In this document: positions 35,879 through 45,207 of the stretch, piece after piece
Numbering within the stretch: position 1 is the stretch's first letter
Layout: every line of letters starts with the position of its first letter
NCBI GenBank assembly: GCA_963789075.1
Contig: CAWBJQ010000002.1
Span: 1,044,597 to 1,108,596, forward strand
Length of the DNA stretch: 64,000 nt
Reading direction: 5' to 3'
Source: DATATJ01 sp963789075
GTDB lineage: Bacteria; Acidobacteriota; Vicinamibacteria; Vicinamibacterales; CAVVIG01
Notes under the pieces: model-generated
Database searches by the model: none
Told to the model about the DNA's origin: nothing
What the model saw: the letters and a program-made list of their open reading frames with translations, nothing else
Translations under genes and position numbers: made by a program

Positions 35879-37199
35879 CCCGCGCGCTGGCCGATCTTCG
35901 AAGCGATCTCCTGGACATCGTCCGGGCCGGCATTGCTGCGGTCGACGCCGGCCGGCTCGTGGAGCGCGCGCTCTCTGAGAAAAGGGGCCGTACCCTTTTT
36001 CTGGTGGTGATGCGACGAAAAAGGGGTACGGGCCCTTTTCAATGATCGCCGCCGGGAAGGCGGCGCCGGCGATGGCCGCCGCCGCGGCGCGCATGCTCGG
36101 ACCGCAGATCTCAGCTGGCCTCGTGATCGCGTCGTCAGAGGTCGCCGTCGCACCGCCGTTCGAGGTGATCGCCGGCGGCCATCCGACGCCGACCGTTGAC
36201 AGCGAGCGGGCGGGCCGCCGCGCGTTGGCGCTTGCGCGCTCCGCCGCCGCAGATGCGAATCTGCTCGTGCTGATTTCAGGCGGCGCATCCGCGATGATGG
36301 CGGTGCCGGCAGACGGGCTCACGCTCGATGACAAACGCCAGGCCACCGATCGGCTGCTGCGGGCGGGCGCCGACATTCACGCGCTCAACACCGTGCGCAA
36401 GCATCTGTCGGCGATCAAAGGCGGCTGGCTCGCGGCGGCCGCTGCCGGATCGTGCACCACGCTCGCGATATCCGATGTCGTCGGCGACGACGTCAGCGTG
36501 ATCGCATCCGGTCCGACGGTTCCCGACGCGACATCATTCGCGGACGCACTCGACGTCCTCGGGCGCTTCGGCGGAACCGGCACGTATCCGGACCCGGTCG
36601 TCGCGCGGCTGACCGCCGGGTCGCGAGGCCGCGTGCCCGAGACGCCGAAGCCGGGCGATGCGCGGCTGTCGCGGTCGACCGCCCGTGTCATCGGCAGCCG
36701 CCGCGAGGCGATGGCCGGCGCCGTCGCTGCCGCCGAGGCACGCGGCTATCATGTGCTTCGCATCGACGATGCAGTCGTCGGCGAGGCGCGGACGGCGTCC
36801 GTCTCGCATCTCCGCGCTGTGTTGGCGCGCGCCGGCAGCATGCCGCGACCGGCGTGCATCGTGTCGAGCGGCGAAACCACGGTGCGCGTGGTTGGACGCG
36901 GACGCGGGGGACGCAACCAGGAGTTCGCGCTGGCTCTCGCTGAGGCCCTCGCATCCGCGGAGACGCGCGCAGCGCTTGCCAGCGCCGGCACCGACGGCGT
37001 CGACGGCCCGACCGACGCGGCGGGGGCTGTCGTCGATTCGACGACCGTCGCGCGCGCCCGCGCGGCGGGGTTGGCGCCGCCGTCCGACTATCTCGATGAC
37101 AACAACGCCTACCCGTATTTCGCGGCCCTGGGCGACCTCATTCACACGGGTCCGACCGGCACGAACGTCGGCGATCTTCAGGTCATGCTTCTTTCGTAG
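35875..37199 (+). CDS. Glycerate 2-kinase (MOFRL family) with a palindromic element in its 5' part
   Basis: This enzyme phosphorylates glycerate to 2-phosphoglycerate. The body from ATG 36042 is clean and diagnostic: AAGKAAPAMAAAAARML, LISGGASAMMAVPADGLTLD, NTVRKHLSAIKGGWLAAAA, a SSGETTVRVVGRGRGGRNQE block and the MOFRL end AGTDGVDGPTDAAGAVVD. Upstream from about 35875 the family's N-terminal helix is also present (ALADLRSDLLDIVRAGIAAV, then DAGRLVERALS) but in another frame. Between the two lies a 62-base inverted repeat (35979-36040), in place of the usual linker leading to the VxxxGKAAPAM strand. The gene is either disrupted by the element, translated from ATG 36042 without its first helix, or affected by an indel. 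Confidence 0.85.
35979..36040. repeat. Palindromic AAAAGGGGCCGTACCC element inside the glycerate kinase gene
   Basis: The left arm (35979-36000) and right arm (36018-36040) are reverse complements over 22-23 bases apart from one mismatch and one single-base gap, with a 17-base loop. Each arm is itself partly palindromic (AAAAGGG...CCCTTTT), so two smaller hairpins are also possible. It resembles REP-like mobile hairpins. The sequence directly flanking it is coding. Confidence 0.85.
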
Positions 37200-37223
37200 G
37201 AGCGGCCAGGTATATTCAACACC

Positions 37224-39485
37224 ATGCTTTCCCGCGATCAGGTGCTCGTGCTCATGCGCGAGCGGGTACATCATCCCGCTGCGATGCGCGAGCTCCTGCA
37301 ACTCCTCAAAATCGGCAAGGACGACCGCGCGTCATTCAAACGGCACATCGCCTCGCTCGTGGCGTCGGGCGATCTCATTCAGATTCGCGGGCAGCGATTC
37401 GGCCTGCCGGAGAAGATGGATCTGTACGCCGGCCGCCTGCAGACGCACCCGGCGGGCTACGGCTTCGTCACGCCAGACCGGCCGCTCGATTCCGGCGGCG
37501 GCGACATCTACATTTCAGGCGCGCTGATGAACGACGCCATGCACGGCGACCGCGTCGTGGTCCGCATCGAGCGGATCAAGGACGGCGGCAAGGCCGAAGG
37601 GCGCGTGATCCGGATTCTCCAGCGCGCGAACGAATCGCTGGTCGGCCGCTACGATCGCGACGACCACGGCATGGGCTACGTCGTGCCGTTCGACCGCAAG
37701 ATCCTGACGGACATCGCGGTGCCGGTCGGGGAGGAACGCGGCGCGCCGCCCGGCACGATGGTCATCGTCGAGCTGACGAAGTGGCCGACGGCCAACCGCG
37801 GCGCCGTCGGCCGCGTGGTCGACGTGCTGGGCGACATCGACGCGCCCGGCGTCGACACGGAGATCATCATCCGCAAATGGGGCATTCCCGACGCACATTC
37901 GCCGGAGTCGGTCGCCGAAGCGGTTCGCCTCGGCAGCGCGGTCAGCAACAAGGACATCCGCGGCCGCACCGACTTTCGCAGCCTCGTCACCGTGACGATC
38001 GACGGCGAGCACGCGCGCGACTTCGATGATGCGATCACGATCGAGACGCTGGCGAACGGGCACTTCTGGCTGGGCGTGCACATCGCGGATGTGTCGCACT
38101 ACGTGCAGGAGGGCAGCGCGCTCGACCAGGAGGCCTACGATCGCGGCACGTCGGTGTACTTCCCGGAGCGGGCCGTGCACATGTTTCCGTCGGAGCTCGC
38201 CACCGGGCTCTGCAGTCTCAACCCGCGGGTCGATCGGCTGGTGCAGTCGTGTCTGATGGAAATCGATCGCCGCGGCGCGGTTGTCCGCGCGGAGTTTCAC
38301 GACGGCGTCATCAACAGCAACGAGCGGATGACGTACAACGCCGTGAACGGCATTCTGACCGACCGCGATCCGGCGCTCCTGCAGCAGTACGCGCCGCTCG
38401 TGCCGATGTTCGAGCAGATGAAGGAGCTGTTTCAGATTCTGAACGGTGCCCGCCGGCGGCGCGGGTCGATCGATTTCGACCTGAACGAGGCGGAGGTGAT
38501 CATCGACGAGGGAGGCGTCGTCGAAGCGATCATCGCGCTGCAGCGCAACGTGGCGCACCGCCTGATCGAGGAGTTCATGCTCCTGGCGAACGAAACGGTC
38601 GCGTCGTATCTCGAGGCGCAGGAAGCGCCCGCGCTCTATCGCGTGCACGAAGAGCCGGACGTTCTGAAGGTCGCGAAGTTCGAGGAGTTCATCGCCGGAT
38701 TCGGCTACAGCCTGGGCGCGTCGCTCACGTCGTTGCGCCCGCGGCATTTCCAGAAGCTGCTGGAGAAGATTCACGGCAAGCCGGAAGAGAAGCCGATCGC
38801 GATGGTGATGCTGCGTACGATGCAGAAGGCGCGGTACGCGCCGGAGAACCTCGGGCACTTCGGGCTCGCGTCGCCGAGCTACACGCACTTCACCTCACCG
38901 ATCAGACGGTATCCGGATCTGGTCGTGCACCGCGCGCTCCGCGCGGCGCGGCACAAATCGCTGAGCACTGAGGCGCGCGAGGAGTGGGCGGAGGCGCTGC
39001 CCGAGACGGCACGGCACACATCCGAAATGGAGCGGCGCGCAGACGAAGCCGAGCGCGAGCTGCTGCAATGGAAGAAGGTGAAGTTCATGGCCGACAAGGT
39101 CGGCGATGAATTCGACGGGTACGTCACCGGCGTCGCGGCGTTCGGGCTCTTCGTGGAGCTGATCGAGCATTACGTCGAGGGTCTGGTTCACGTCTCGACG
39201 ATGGCGGACGACTACTACCGGTTCGTCGACAGCGCGCACATGCTGCGCGGCGAGAACACGCAGAAGGTCTATCGCCTCGGCGACAAGGTCGCGGTGCAGG
39301 TGATTCGCGTCAACATGGACGTGCGTCAGATCGATCTCGGGCTGGTGGAGATCCTGGAGCGCGTGCGCCACGGCGAGCACGGTCCTCGGCGCAGCCAAGC
39401 GAAGCCGAAGTATGATGAGCGCCGCAAAAGTGCGCGCAAGCAGCGGCCGGGCAAACGCGAGCGCACGATGCGGAAGAAACGGTAG
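37224..39485 (+). CDS. rnr: Ribonuclease R (RNB family 3'-5' exoribonuclease)
   Basis: This hydrolytic 3'-5' exonuclease degrades structured RNA. The 753-residue protein begins MLSRDQVLVLMRERVHHPAA (helix-turn-helix-like domain). Cold-shock domains follow at about 60-220 (QTHPAGYGFVTPD; DDHGMGYVVPF). The RNB catalytic domain has the metal-binding Asp cluster in ARDFDDAITIE and FTSPIRRYPDLVVHRAL, and the S1 domain is GDEFDGYVTGVAAFGLFVEL. A Lys/Arg-rich tail (RRKSARKQRPGKRERTMRKK) completes the RNase R layout. The frame is intact. It follows glycerate kinase by 24 bases. Confidence 0.93.
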   Translation: MLSRDQVLVLMRERVHHPAAMRELLQLLKIGKDDRASFKRHIASLVASGDLIQIRGQRFGLPEKMDLYAGRLQTHPAGYGFVTPDRPLDSGGGDIYISGALMNDAMHGDRVVVRIERIKDGGKAEGRVIRILQRANESLVGRYDRDDHGMGYVVPFDRKILTDIAVPVGEERGAPPGTMVIVELTKWPTANRGAVGRVVDVLGDIDAPGVDTEIIIRKWGIPDAHSPESVAEAVRLGSAVSNKDIRGRTDFRSLVTVTIDGEHARDFDDAITIETLANGHFWLGVHIADVSHYVQEGSALDQEAYDRGTSVYFPERAVHMFPSELATGLCSLNPRVDRLVQSCLMEIDRRGAVVRAEFHDGVINSNERMTYNAVNGILTDRDPALLQQYAPLVPMFEQMKELFQILNGARRRRGSIDFDLNEAEVIIDEGGVVEAIIALQRNVAHRLIEEFMLLANETVASYLEAQEAPALYRVHEEPDVLKVAKFEEFIAGFGYSLGASLTSLRPRHFQKLLEKIHGKPEEKPIAMVMLRTMQKARYAPENLGHFGLASPSYTHFTSPIRRYPDLVVHRALRAARHKSLSTEAREEWAEALPETARHTSEMERRADEAERELLQWKKVKFMADKVGDEFDGYVTGVAAFGLFVELIEHYVEGLVHVSTMADDYYRFVDSAHMLRGENTQKVYRLGDKVAVQVIRVNMDVRQIDLGLVEILERVRHGEHGPRRSQAKPKYDERRKSARKQRPGKRERTMRKKR

Positions 39486-39566
39486 GCCGGTAGCCATTCG
39501 ATGTAGCGTGATGGCTTCCAACTCCGCCAAGGCTTCGGCGGACAGGTCAGCCGAGCGCTGCGCGGG

Positions 39567-39598
39567 CCACCACAGAGGACACGAAGGACACAAAGGTC
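39567..39598. repeat. Copy of dispersed CACAGAGGACACGAAGG word
   Basis: CCACCACAGAGGACACGAAGG is followed by GACACAAAGG, a nine-base periodicity of the same word seen at 12913 and 16315. It lies in the 147-base gap between rnr and the DUF1028 gene. Confidence 0.6.
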
Positions 39599-39632
39599 CT
39601 ACAGACGAACAGGACACGAGTAGGAGACCTCG

Positions 39633-40496
39633 ATGAAAAGGATTGTGCTTGCGGCGGTCATGATTTTGTCGGTGCAGTCGTCGGCCTGGGCGACCTGGTC
39701 GGTCATCGCGGTTGACAAGGCAACCGGCGAGGTCATCATCGCGTCGGCGACATGCGTGGCCCAGGCGGGATTCCCCAACAGAAAGCCGGTCGCCGCACGC
39801 GATCTGATGGATCTCCAGGCAGTCATCGTTCCCGGTGTCGGCGTCGCCGCATGTCAGGCCGGGGCCGACAACACGCACCAGAACCAGATGACGGTGTTCG
39901 AAGAGCTGAAGAAGGGGACCGATCCGGCAAAGATCATCGAGATCCTGCACATGGACCCGGACATCGAGCGCCGCCAGTTCGGCATCCTCGATCTGCAGGG
40001 CCGCAGTGCGGGATTCAACGGGACGGGCAACTCGTCCGCCTCGCTGTTCGTGCCCGGTCACGTCGGCGACTACTACTTTCAGGTGCAGGGCAACACGCTC
40101 TTCAGCGATCAGGTCGCGTACGAAGCGGCGCTGGCCTTCACGCGCGCAACGGGGACGCTGGCGGATCACGTCATGGCCGCGATGGAGGCGGCCGACGCGA
40201 AGGGGGGCGACAAGCGCTGCAATTGCGAGACGGAGCCGAAGCCGAAGGCGCCGTGCGCAGGCAAGACCGCGCACGTGTCGTACATCCTGATCGCGAATAA
40301 AGGCGACGCGACGGAGAAGTCGCACAACCAGGGGAAGTACTACGCGTACATTCGCGTGACCGATCAGGACATCAAGCCGTCAGAGAATGCGAATCCGGTG
40401 AAGACGCTGCGGATGCGATACGACGCGTGGAAGAAGGCAGGATCGAAGCCGTTCAGCGCGGTCCCGACGGTCGGGTTGGCCGGCGCCAGCCAGTAG
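39633..40496 (+). CDS. Exported DUF1028-family (Ntn-hydrolase-like) protein
   Basis: This is a 287-residue protein of the DUF1028 family, whose fold is related to Ntn hydrolases. The signal peptide (MKRIVLAAVMILSVQSSAWA) would be cut just before TWSVIAVDKATGEVIIASAT, leaving Thr as the N-terminal residue, the position of the nucleophile in Ntn enzymes. That catalytic role is inference. Later blocks QAVIVPGVGVAACQAGAD and VQGNTLFSDQVAYEAALAF fit the family. A Cys-containing insertion (CNCETEPKPKAPC) and a tail follow. The frame is intact. Confidence 0.75.
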   Translation: MKRIVLAAVMILSVQSSAWATWSVIAVDKATGEVIIASATCVAQAGFPNRKPVAARDLMDLQAVIVPGVGVAACQAGADNTHQNQMTVFEELKKGTDPAKIIEILHMDPDIERRQFGILDLQGRSAGFNGTGNSSASLFVPGHVGDYYFQVQGNTLFSDQVAYEAALAFTRATGTLADHVMAAMEAADAKGGDKRCNCETEPKPKAPCAGKTAHVSYILIANKGDATEKSHNQGKYYAYIRVTDQDIKPSENANPVKTLRMRYDAWKKAGSKPFSAVPTVGLAGASQ

Positions 40497-40555
40497 CTGC
40501 GATTCCCAGCGCCAGGACTCGACGCGAAGGCCGCGCGGACCGATAATCGTCAGCC

Positions 40556-42701
40556 ATGAAGCTTCCAGCCCCTGTCATCCGCGCGGTCCTCTGTTTGTCT
40601 CTCGCGGCGCCCGCTGCGGCGCAGACGCCGCGCGGCAGCATCACGATCGACCGCATCTCACACATCAAATATCCGTCGGCGCCGGCCTGGTCGCCCGACG
40701 GGAAGATGGTCGCCTTTCTCTGGGACGCGTGGGGTAAACAGGACCTCTTCGTCGTGACGCCGGGACAGAAGCCGGTGGCACTGACCGATTTCCCCGTCGA
40801 TCCCGACATCAGGACGTCCGACATCGCGTCGTTCGCGTGGGTCTCTCCGCGCGAGATTCTGTTTTCGAAAGATGGCGCGCTCTGGACCGTGTCGCCGATC
40901 TCGCCGAAGCCGGTGCGCGTGTCGGGCGGCCTGGCAGACGCCGCGAACTTCACGCTGTCGAATGACCGGAAGATGATCGCCTTCACGCGCGGCGGACAAA
41001 TCTGGATCGCGTCGCTCGACAGGAAAACGCAGCGCCCGGTCACGGGATTGAATCCGATGACCGCTTCGGGCCCCGTCTTTTCCCGCGACGGCCAGTGGAT
41101 CGCTTTCACGTCCGGCGGCGCCGGCCTTCCGGCCGATCCAGGGCTTCTGCCGTTCAACGGCGACCGCATGCACGTCGTCGGCAACAGCAACGGCATCGTC
41201 GCGGGCGGCGCGACGGAGCGCCGACTGGGGGTTGTGTCGGTGGACGGCGGCGACATCTCGTGGATCCCGACGGTGGGGAACGCCAGCGCCATTCAATTCA
41301 CCGCCGACGGATCGCTTCTGTGGGCCGAAGGATCGGCGAACGGCAAGACGCGAGCGATCAAGGTGTGGAGTGCCGGTGGAGCGCCGCGCACGCTCTGGAA
41401 AGATCACGACGACCGATGGTTTTCACCGACAGCCCGCGATTCCAAGGTGATTGTTTCTCCCGACGGCAAGTCGGTCGCGTTCGTCAGCGATCGCACGGGC
41501 TGGATGCACATCTACGTGATGCCGGTGACCGCCTCGTCGGAGTCACAGGCGAAGCAGTTGACGACGGGCAATTATCTGGCGGGCCTGGGAAGCTGGTCGC
41601 CGGACAGCAAGCGAATCGCCTATCACCGGAGCGTCGCAGGTAACCAGATGGAGCGCTTCGTCGACATCGTCGATGTCGCCTCGGGCGCGAGCGCCGCGGT
41701 CGTCGCCGAGCACGGCGTCAACTACGATCCATTTTTCTCGCCCGATGGAGCCAGCCTGGTGTTCCACCGGACCGACGTCGAGAACTCGTTGGATCTGTAT
41801 ACGGTCTCCGCGCGTCCGGCGTCGCGTTTCGTCCGGTTGAGCGACTCGATGCCTGACGGACTGGACAAGGCCGATCTCACGCCGCCTGTCGCCGTGTCGT
41901 TCCCCAGTCGTCTCGACAAGAAACCGGTGCCGGCGACGTTGATGGTGTCGAAGGGTATCGATCGCAGCCGGAAGAATCCGGCGCTGGTCTGGATTCACGG
42001 ATCGGGGTCGGATCAGAATTTCCTGGGATGGCATCCGGGCAGCTACCGCATGTACTACTCGCTGTGCCAGTACTTCGCTCAGCAGGGCTACGTGATCCTG
42101 ACGCCCGACTATCGCGGCAGCTCTGGCTACAGCCGCGATTGGTCGACCGGTGTTTACATGGGCGTGGGAGTCAACGACACGGCGGATGTGGCGTCGGGCG
42201 CGGATTATTTGAAGACGCTCAGCTACGTCGATCCGGATCGCATCGGCGTGTTCGGCCTCAGCTATGGCGGATTCCTGACCCTTCAGGCCATGACCGTCGA
42301 TCCGACGCTGTGGCGCGCGGGGATCGATGTCGCGGGCGTCGTGGACTGGGCCACGTACGGTGCGGGCTACACGACACCTCGCCTCGGCACGCCGGTCCAG
42401 AATCCAGACATCTACGACATCTCGGCGCCGATCCAGCACATGGACAAGCTGTCGCGTCCGCTACTCGTGCTCCATGGCACGAACGATCGGAACGTGTCGT
42501 TCGCGGACTCCTTACGGCTCTTCGATGTGCTGATCAAGCTTGGCAAGACGCTTCGAGTCGCAGATCTATCCAGGCGAGATTCATTTCTTCCGGCGGGATA
42601 TCGTCTTGCGCGATGCGTGGAAGCGTGCGGAAGAATTCTTCGACCGCACCGTGAGGAACGGCGCGGTCATGACCAGTTCATCGTCGAATACGAAGCCGTA
42701 A
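40556..42701 (+). CDS. Secreted S9 prolyl oligopeptidase / dipeptidyl peptidase IV-like enzyme
   Basis: A signal peptide (VIRAVLCLSLAAPAAAQ) is followed by a beta-propeller made of PD40-like units (WSPDGKMVAFLWDAWGKQDL, FSRDGQWIAFTSGGAG, SPDGKSVAFVSDRTGWMHIY). The alpha/beta-hydrolase domain starts near residue 450 (PALVWIHGSGSDQN). The nucleophile Ser is in GVFGLSYGGFLTLQAM and the acid in VLHGTNDRNVSFAD. An indel near 42552 restores SQIYPGEIHFFRRDIVL, containing the catalytic His, with a stop at 42701. Without it the frame runs to 42727 and lacks the His. About 714 residues. It should cleave peptides outside the cytoplasm. Confidence 0.9.
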
Positions 42702-42732
42702 GCCAATCGCACTGCTGCTTGAGGTAGCGCGC

Positions 42733-42769
42733 CGCCTTCGCGCGAAGGCGCGTCGGCGAGCCTCGCCGA
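42733..42769. terminator. Two GC-rich hairpins downstream of the S9 peptidase
   Basis: CGCCTTCGCGCGAAGGCG (42733-42750) is a perfect 18-base palindrome. Arms TCGGCGAG (42753-42760) and CTCGCCGA (42762-42769) follow immediately. More GC-rich partial inverted repeats extend to about 42840. There is no T-run, so an intrinsic terminator is uncertain and a dispersed hairpin repeat is equally possible. Confidence 0.5.
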
Positions 42770-42898
42770 AGCGCGCGCAGAACAAGCCGGCGAGCGGAGG
42801 CGGGAAGGCTTCAGCCGAGCGTCTCGGTGCGAGGCGGCGCTCGTGATCCAGTCACGACATGATGTGCCAGGCTCGCCGTTGAGGCCGTAGGATTCGCT

Positions 42899-44700
42899 AT
42901 GAACACACGTCGACAATTTCTGATCACTGCTCCCCTGGGAATGCTCGGCGCGGCGGTCGCGTGCCGCGCTGAGCCGCCGAGCGCCGGCGTGTCCACGCCG
43001 CCGACGCCCGGCGCGCCGCCAACGTTCGCCACGGCGCCGGAGTCGGGGCCCGCCGTCTCGTCGGCCACGTTCGCCGAGGCGGAGAAACTCGTGCAGGTGA
43101 CGATGAGCGCGGCTGAACGCGACATGGCCGCCGCGAGCTGGCGCCGGTCGATGGCGCCGCTTCTCGAGCGGCGCACGGGGCCGCGAAAGGTCGCGCTCGA
43201 GCCGCAGATCGCGCCCGCGACGCGCTGGAACCCTGTTCTCTCGGGCGAGTCGGGACCGACACGCGACACGTTTGTGCGCAGCAGAAGTGAGGCGGTCCCG
43301 TTACCCGTCGAGCGACGCCGACATTGCGTTTGCGCCGGTGACGCAACTGTCACGCTGGATTGAGCGGAAGGCGCTCACGTCGGAGCGGCTCACGCACATC
43401 TATCTGCAGCGCATCGAACAGTTCGATCGACAGTTGCGGTGCGTCATCACGCTCACGAAAGAATTGGCCCTCGCGCAGGCGGCGAAAGCCGATGCGGAGA
43501 TCGCGGCGGGGAAGTATCGCGGGCCTCTGCATGGGATTCCGTTCGGCGTCAAGGATCTGCTCGATACCGCAGGCATCGCGACGACGTACGGTGCGGAGCC
43601 GTTCAGAAATCGCGTGCCGTCCACCGATTCCGCGGTGGTGCATCGTCTGAATCAAGCCGGCGCTGTGCTCATCGCGAAGTTGAGCCTGGGGGCGCTGGCG
43701 CTCAACGACATCTGGTTCGGCGGACAGACGATGAATCCGTGGCTGCTCGAAGAAGGCGCGTCGGGATCGAGCGCGGGACCCGGCGCTGCGACGGCCGCGG
43801 GACTGGTTGGCGTTCTCGATTGGCAGCGAAACGGGCGGGAGCATCGTCTCTCCCTCGATGCGCTGCGGCGTGACCGGATTGCGCCCGACTTACGGCCGCG
43901 TGCCGCGCACGGGCGCGATGACGCTCTGCTGGTCGCTCGACAAGCTCGGGCCGATGACCCGCGGTGTCGAAGACGCGATGCTGGTCCTTCGAGCGATCAG
44001 CGGACCCGATGCTGGCGACGTGTCGAGTGTGCCGAGCCATCTCGAGTTCGACGCGACCGCATCGGTCACGGGGACTTCGCGTCGGTTATTTTCCGGCGTG
44101 GATGAAGGAGGAGCCGGCGACCGACGTGGACCGCGCGGCGCTCGAGACCGTCACGAAGCTGGGAATGGTGGCGACCGAAGTGAGTCTGCCTGACTGGCCG
44201 TATGACTCGCTGCAGCATGTGCTGTTCAGCGAAGCGGCGGCGGCGTTCGAAGAGCTCACGCTGACCGGCGGCTTGCAGAGTCTGAAGGCGCAGGTGCCCG
44301 ATGCGTGGCCGAATCTGTTTCGCGAAGCGCGGTTTCTGTCGGCCGTGGACTTCGTGCAGGCTGATCGATTCCGGCGGCGTGTGGCAACCGAGATGGCGCG
44401 TGTCTTCTCCGAGGTGGATCTGCTCCTGGTGCCGTCGCTGCGCGACGAGATGCTGACGCTCTCGAACTTTACCGGCCATCCATCGCTCACGCTTCGCGCA
44501 GGCTTCGTCAACGTGTCTGAGGCACGCAGCGACTGGGCGCCAGACCCGAAGCACCCGTTACCGAAGTTCTCGCCGCCACGGCGCGTGCCGCATGGCGTGA
44601 CGCTGCTCGGGCGACTGTTCGACGAAGGAACGGTCGCGCGAGCGGGACTCGCGTTGGAGCGGGCGTTCGGCGTGGCGGGGAGCGCCCACCGGGATTCTAA
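42899..44700 (+). CDS. Exported amidase-signature hydrolase (first copy)
   Basis: An N-terminal Tat-like/lipoprotein signal is present (MNTRRQFLITAPLGMLGAAV, then ACR). A Pro/Ala linker follows, and after an indel near 43300 the amidase-signature domain: GIPFGVKDLLDTAGIATTYG (catalytic Lys), EEGASGSSAGPGAATAAGL (Ser of the Gly/Ser loop) and SIGSETGGSIVSPSMRCGVT (nucleophile Ser). Indels near 43815, 44085 and 44680 separate the rest, which closes with the characteristic ERPPGF and TAA at 44698. About 600 residues. It hydrolyses amide bonds. The substrate cannot be told. It is not the tRNA GatA subunit, because it carries an export signal. Confidence 0.82.
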
Positions 44701-44737
44701 TGCGGCCCACACACGTCGATGCTGCGGCGGTAGCTTA

Positions 44738-44766
44738 TTGAACGCAAGCGACCGCGACCATACACT
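44738..44766 (+). promoter_or_regulatory. Predicted promoter for the DUF4242 gene
   Basis: TTGAAC (44738-44743) and TACACT (44761-44766) have an ideal 17-base spacer, 54 bases upstream of the GTG start, which itself has AAGGAGG at 44809-44815. Confidence 0.5.
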
Positions 44767-44819
44767 TGGTGTCTGTTCGGCGCAGTTCAGAATCTTCACT
44801 CTCTCTCAAGGAGGCTTTC

Positions 44820-45092
44820 GTGCCGCAGTATCTGATCGAGCGCAATATTCCCGGTGCGGGCAAACTCTCGGCGTCGGACCTGAAGGGCATCTCGCAGAAG
44901 TCGTGCAGCGTGCTCAACGAGATGGGGCCGCAGATCCAGTGGGTCCACAGTTATGTGACCGGCGACCAGATCTTCTGCGTGTACCGCGCGCCGAACGAGC
45001 AGATGCTGTTGGACCACGCACGGCGGGGTGGATTCCCCGCGGACAAGATCTCGGAGATCAGGACGACGATCGATCCGACGACCGCCGAGTAG
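44820..45092 (+). CDS. DUF4242-family small protein
   Basis: This is a 90-residue protein of the DUF4242 family, a ferredoxin-like alpha/beta fold. GTG 44820 with a strong AAGGAGG ribosome site gives VPQYLIERNIPGAGKLSASD, the family start. GPQIQWVHSYVTGDQIFCVY and NEQMLLDHARRGGFPADKIS follow. It is cytoplasmic with no signal. Function is not established for the family, and some members are described as nickel-binding. It has its own promoter-like sequence and is convergent with the ADOP permease gene. Confidence 0.8.
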   Translation: MPQYLIERNIPGAGKLSASDLKGISQKSCSVLNEMGPQIQWVHSYVTGDQIFCVYRAPNEQMLLDHARRGGFPADKISEIRTTIDPTTAE

Positions 45093-45207
45093 CGGACAGA
45101 CGGTCAGCGCGAATCTCGCGGCTCGCGATCTGTCGATGTGCTCAGGGCAATCCCAGGGCGGGCGTGACGTCCGCGCTGATCGCGCGACTCTCGATCGCGA
45201 TCGCCGG

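Noticed and set aside
38895..40325. 476-residue open frame on the minus strand
   Set aside because: It spans the end of rnr, a gap and the DUF1028 gene on the opposite strand, and has no protein-like blocks.
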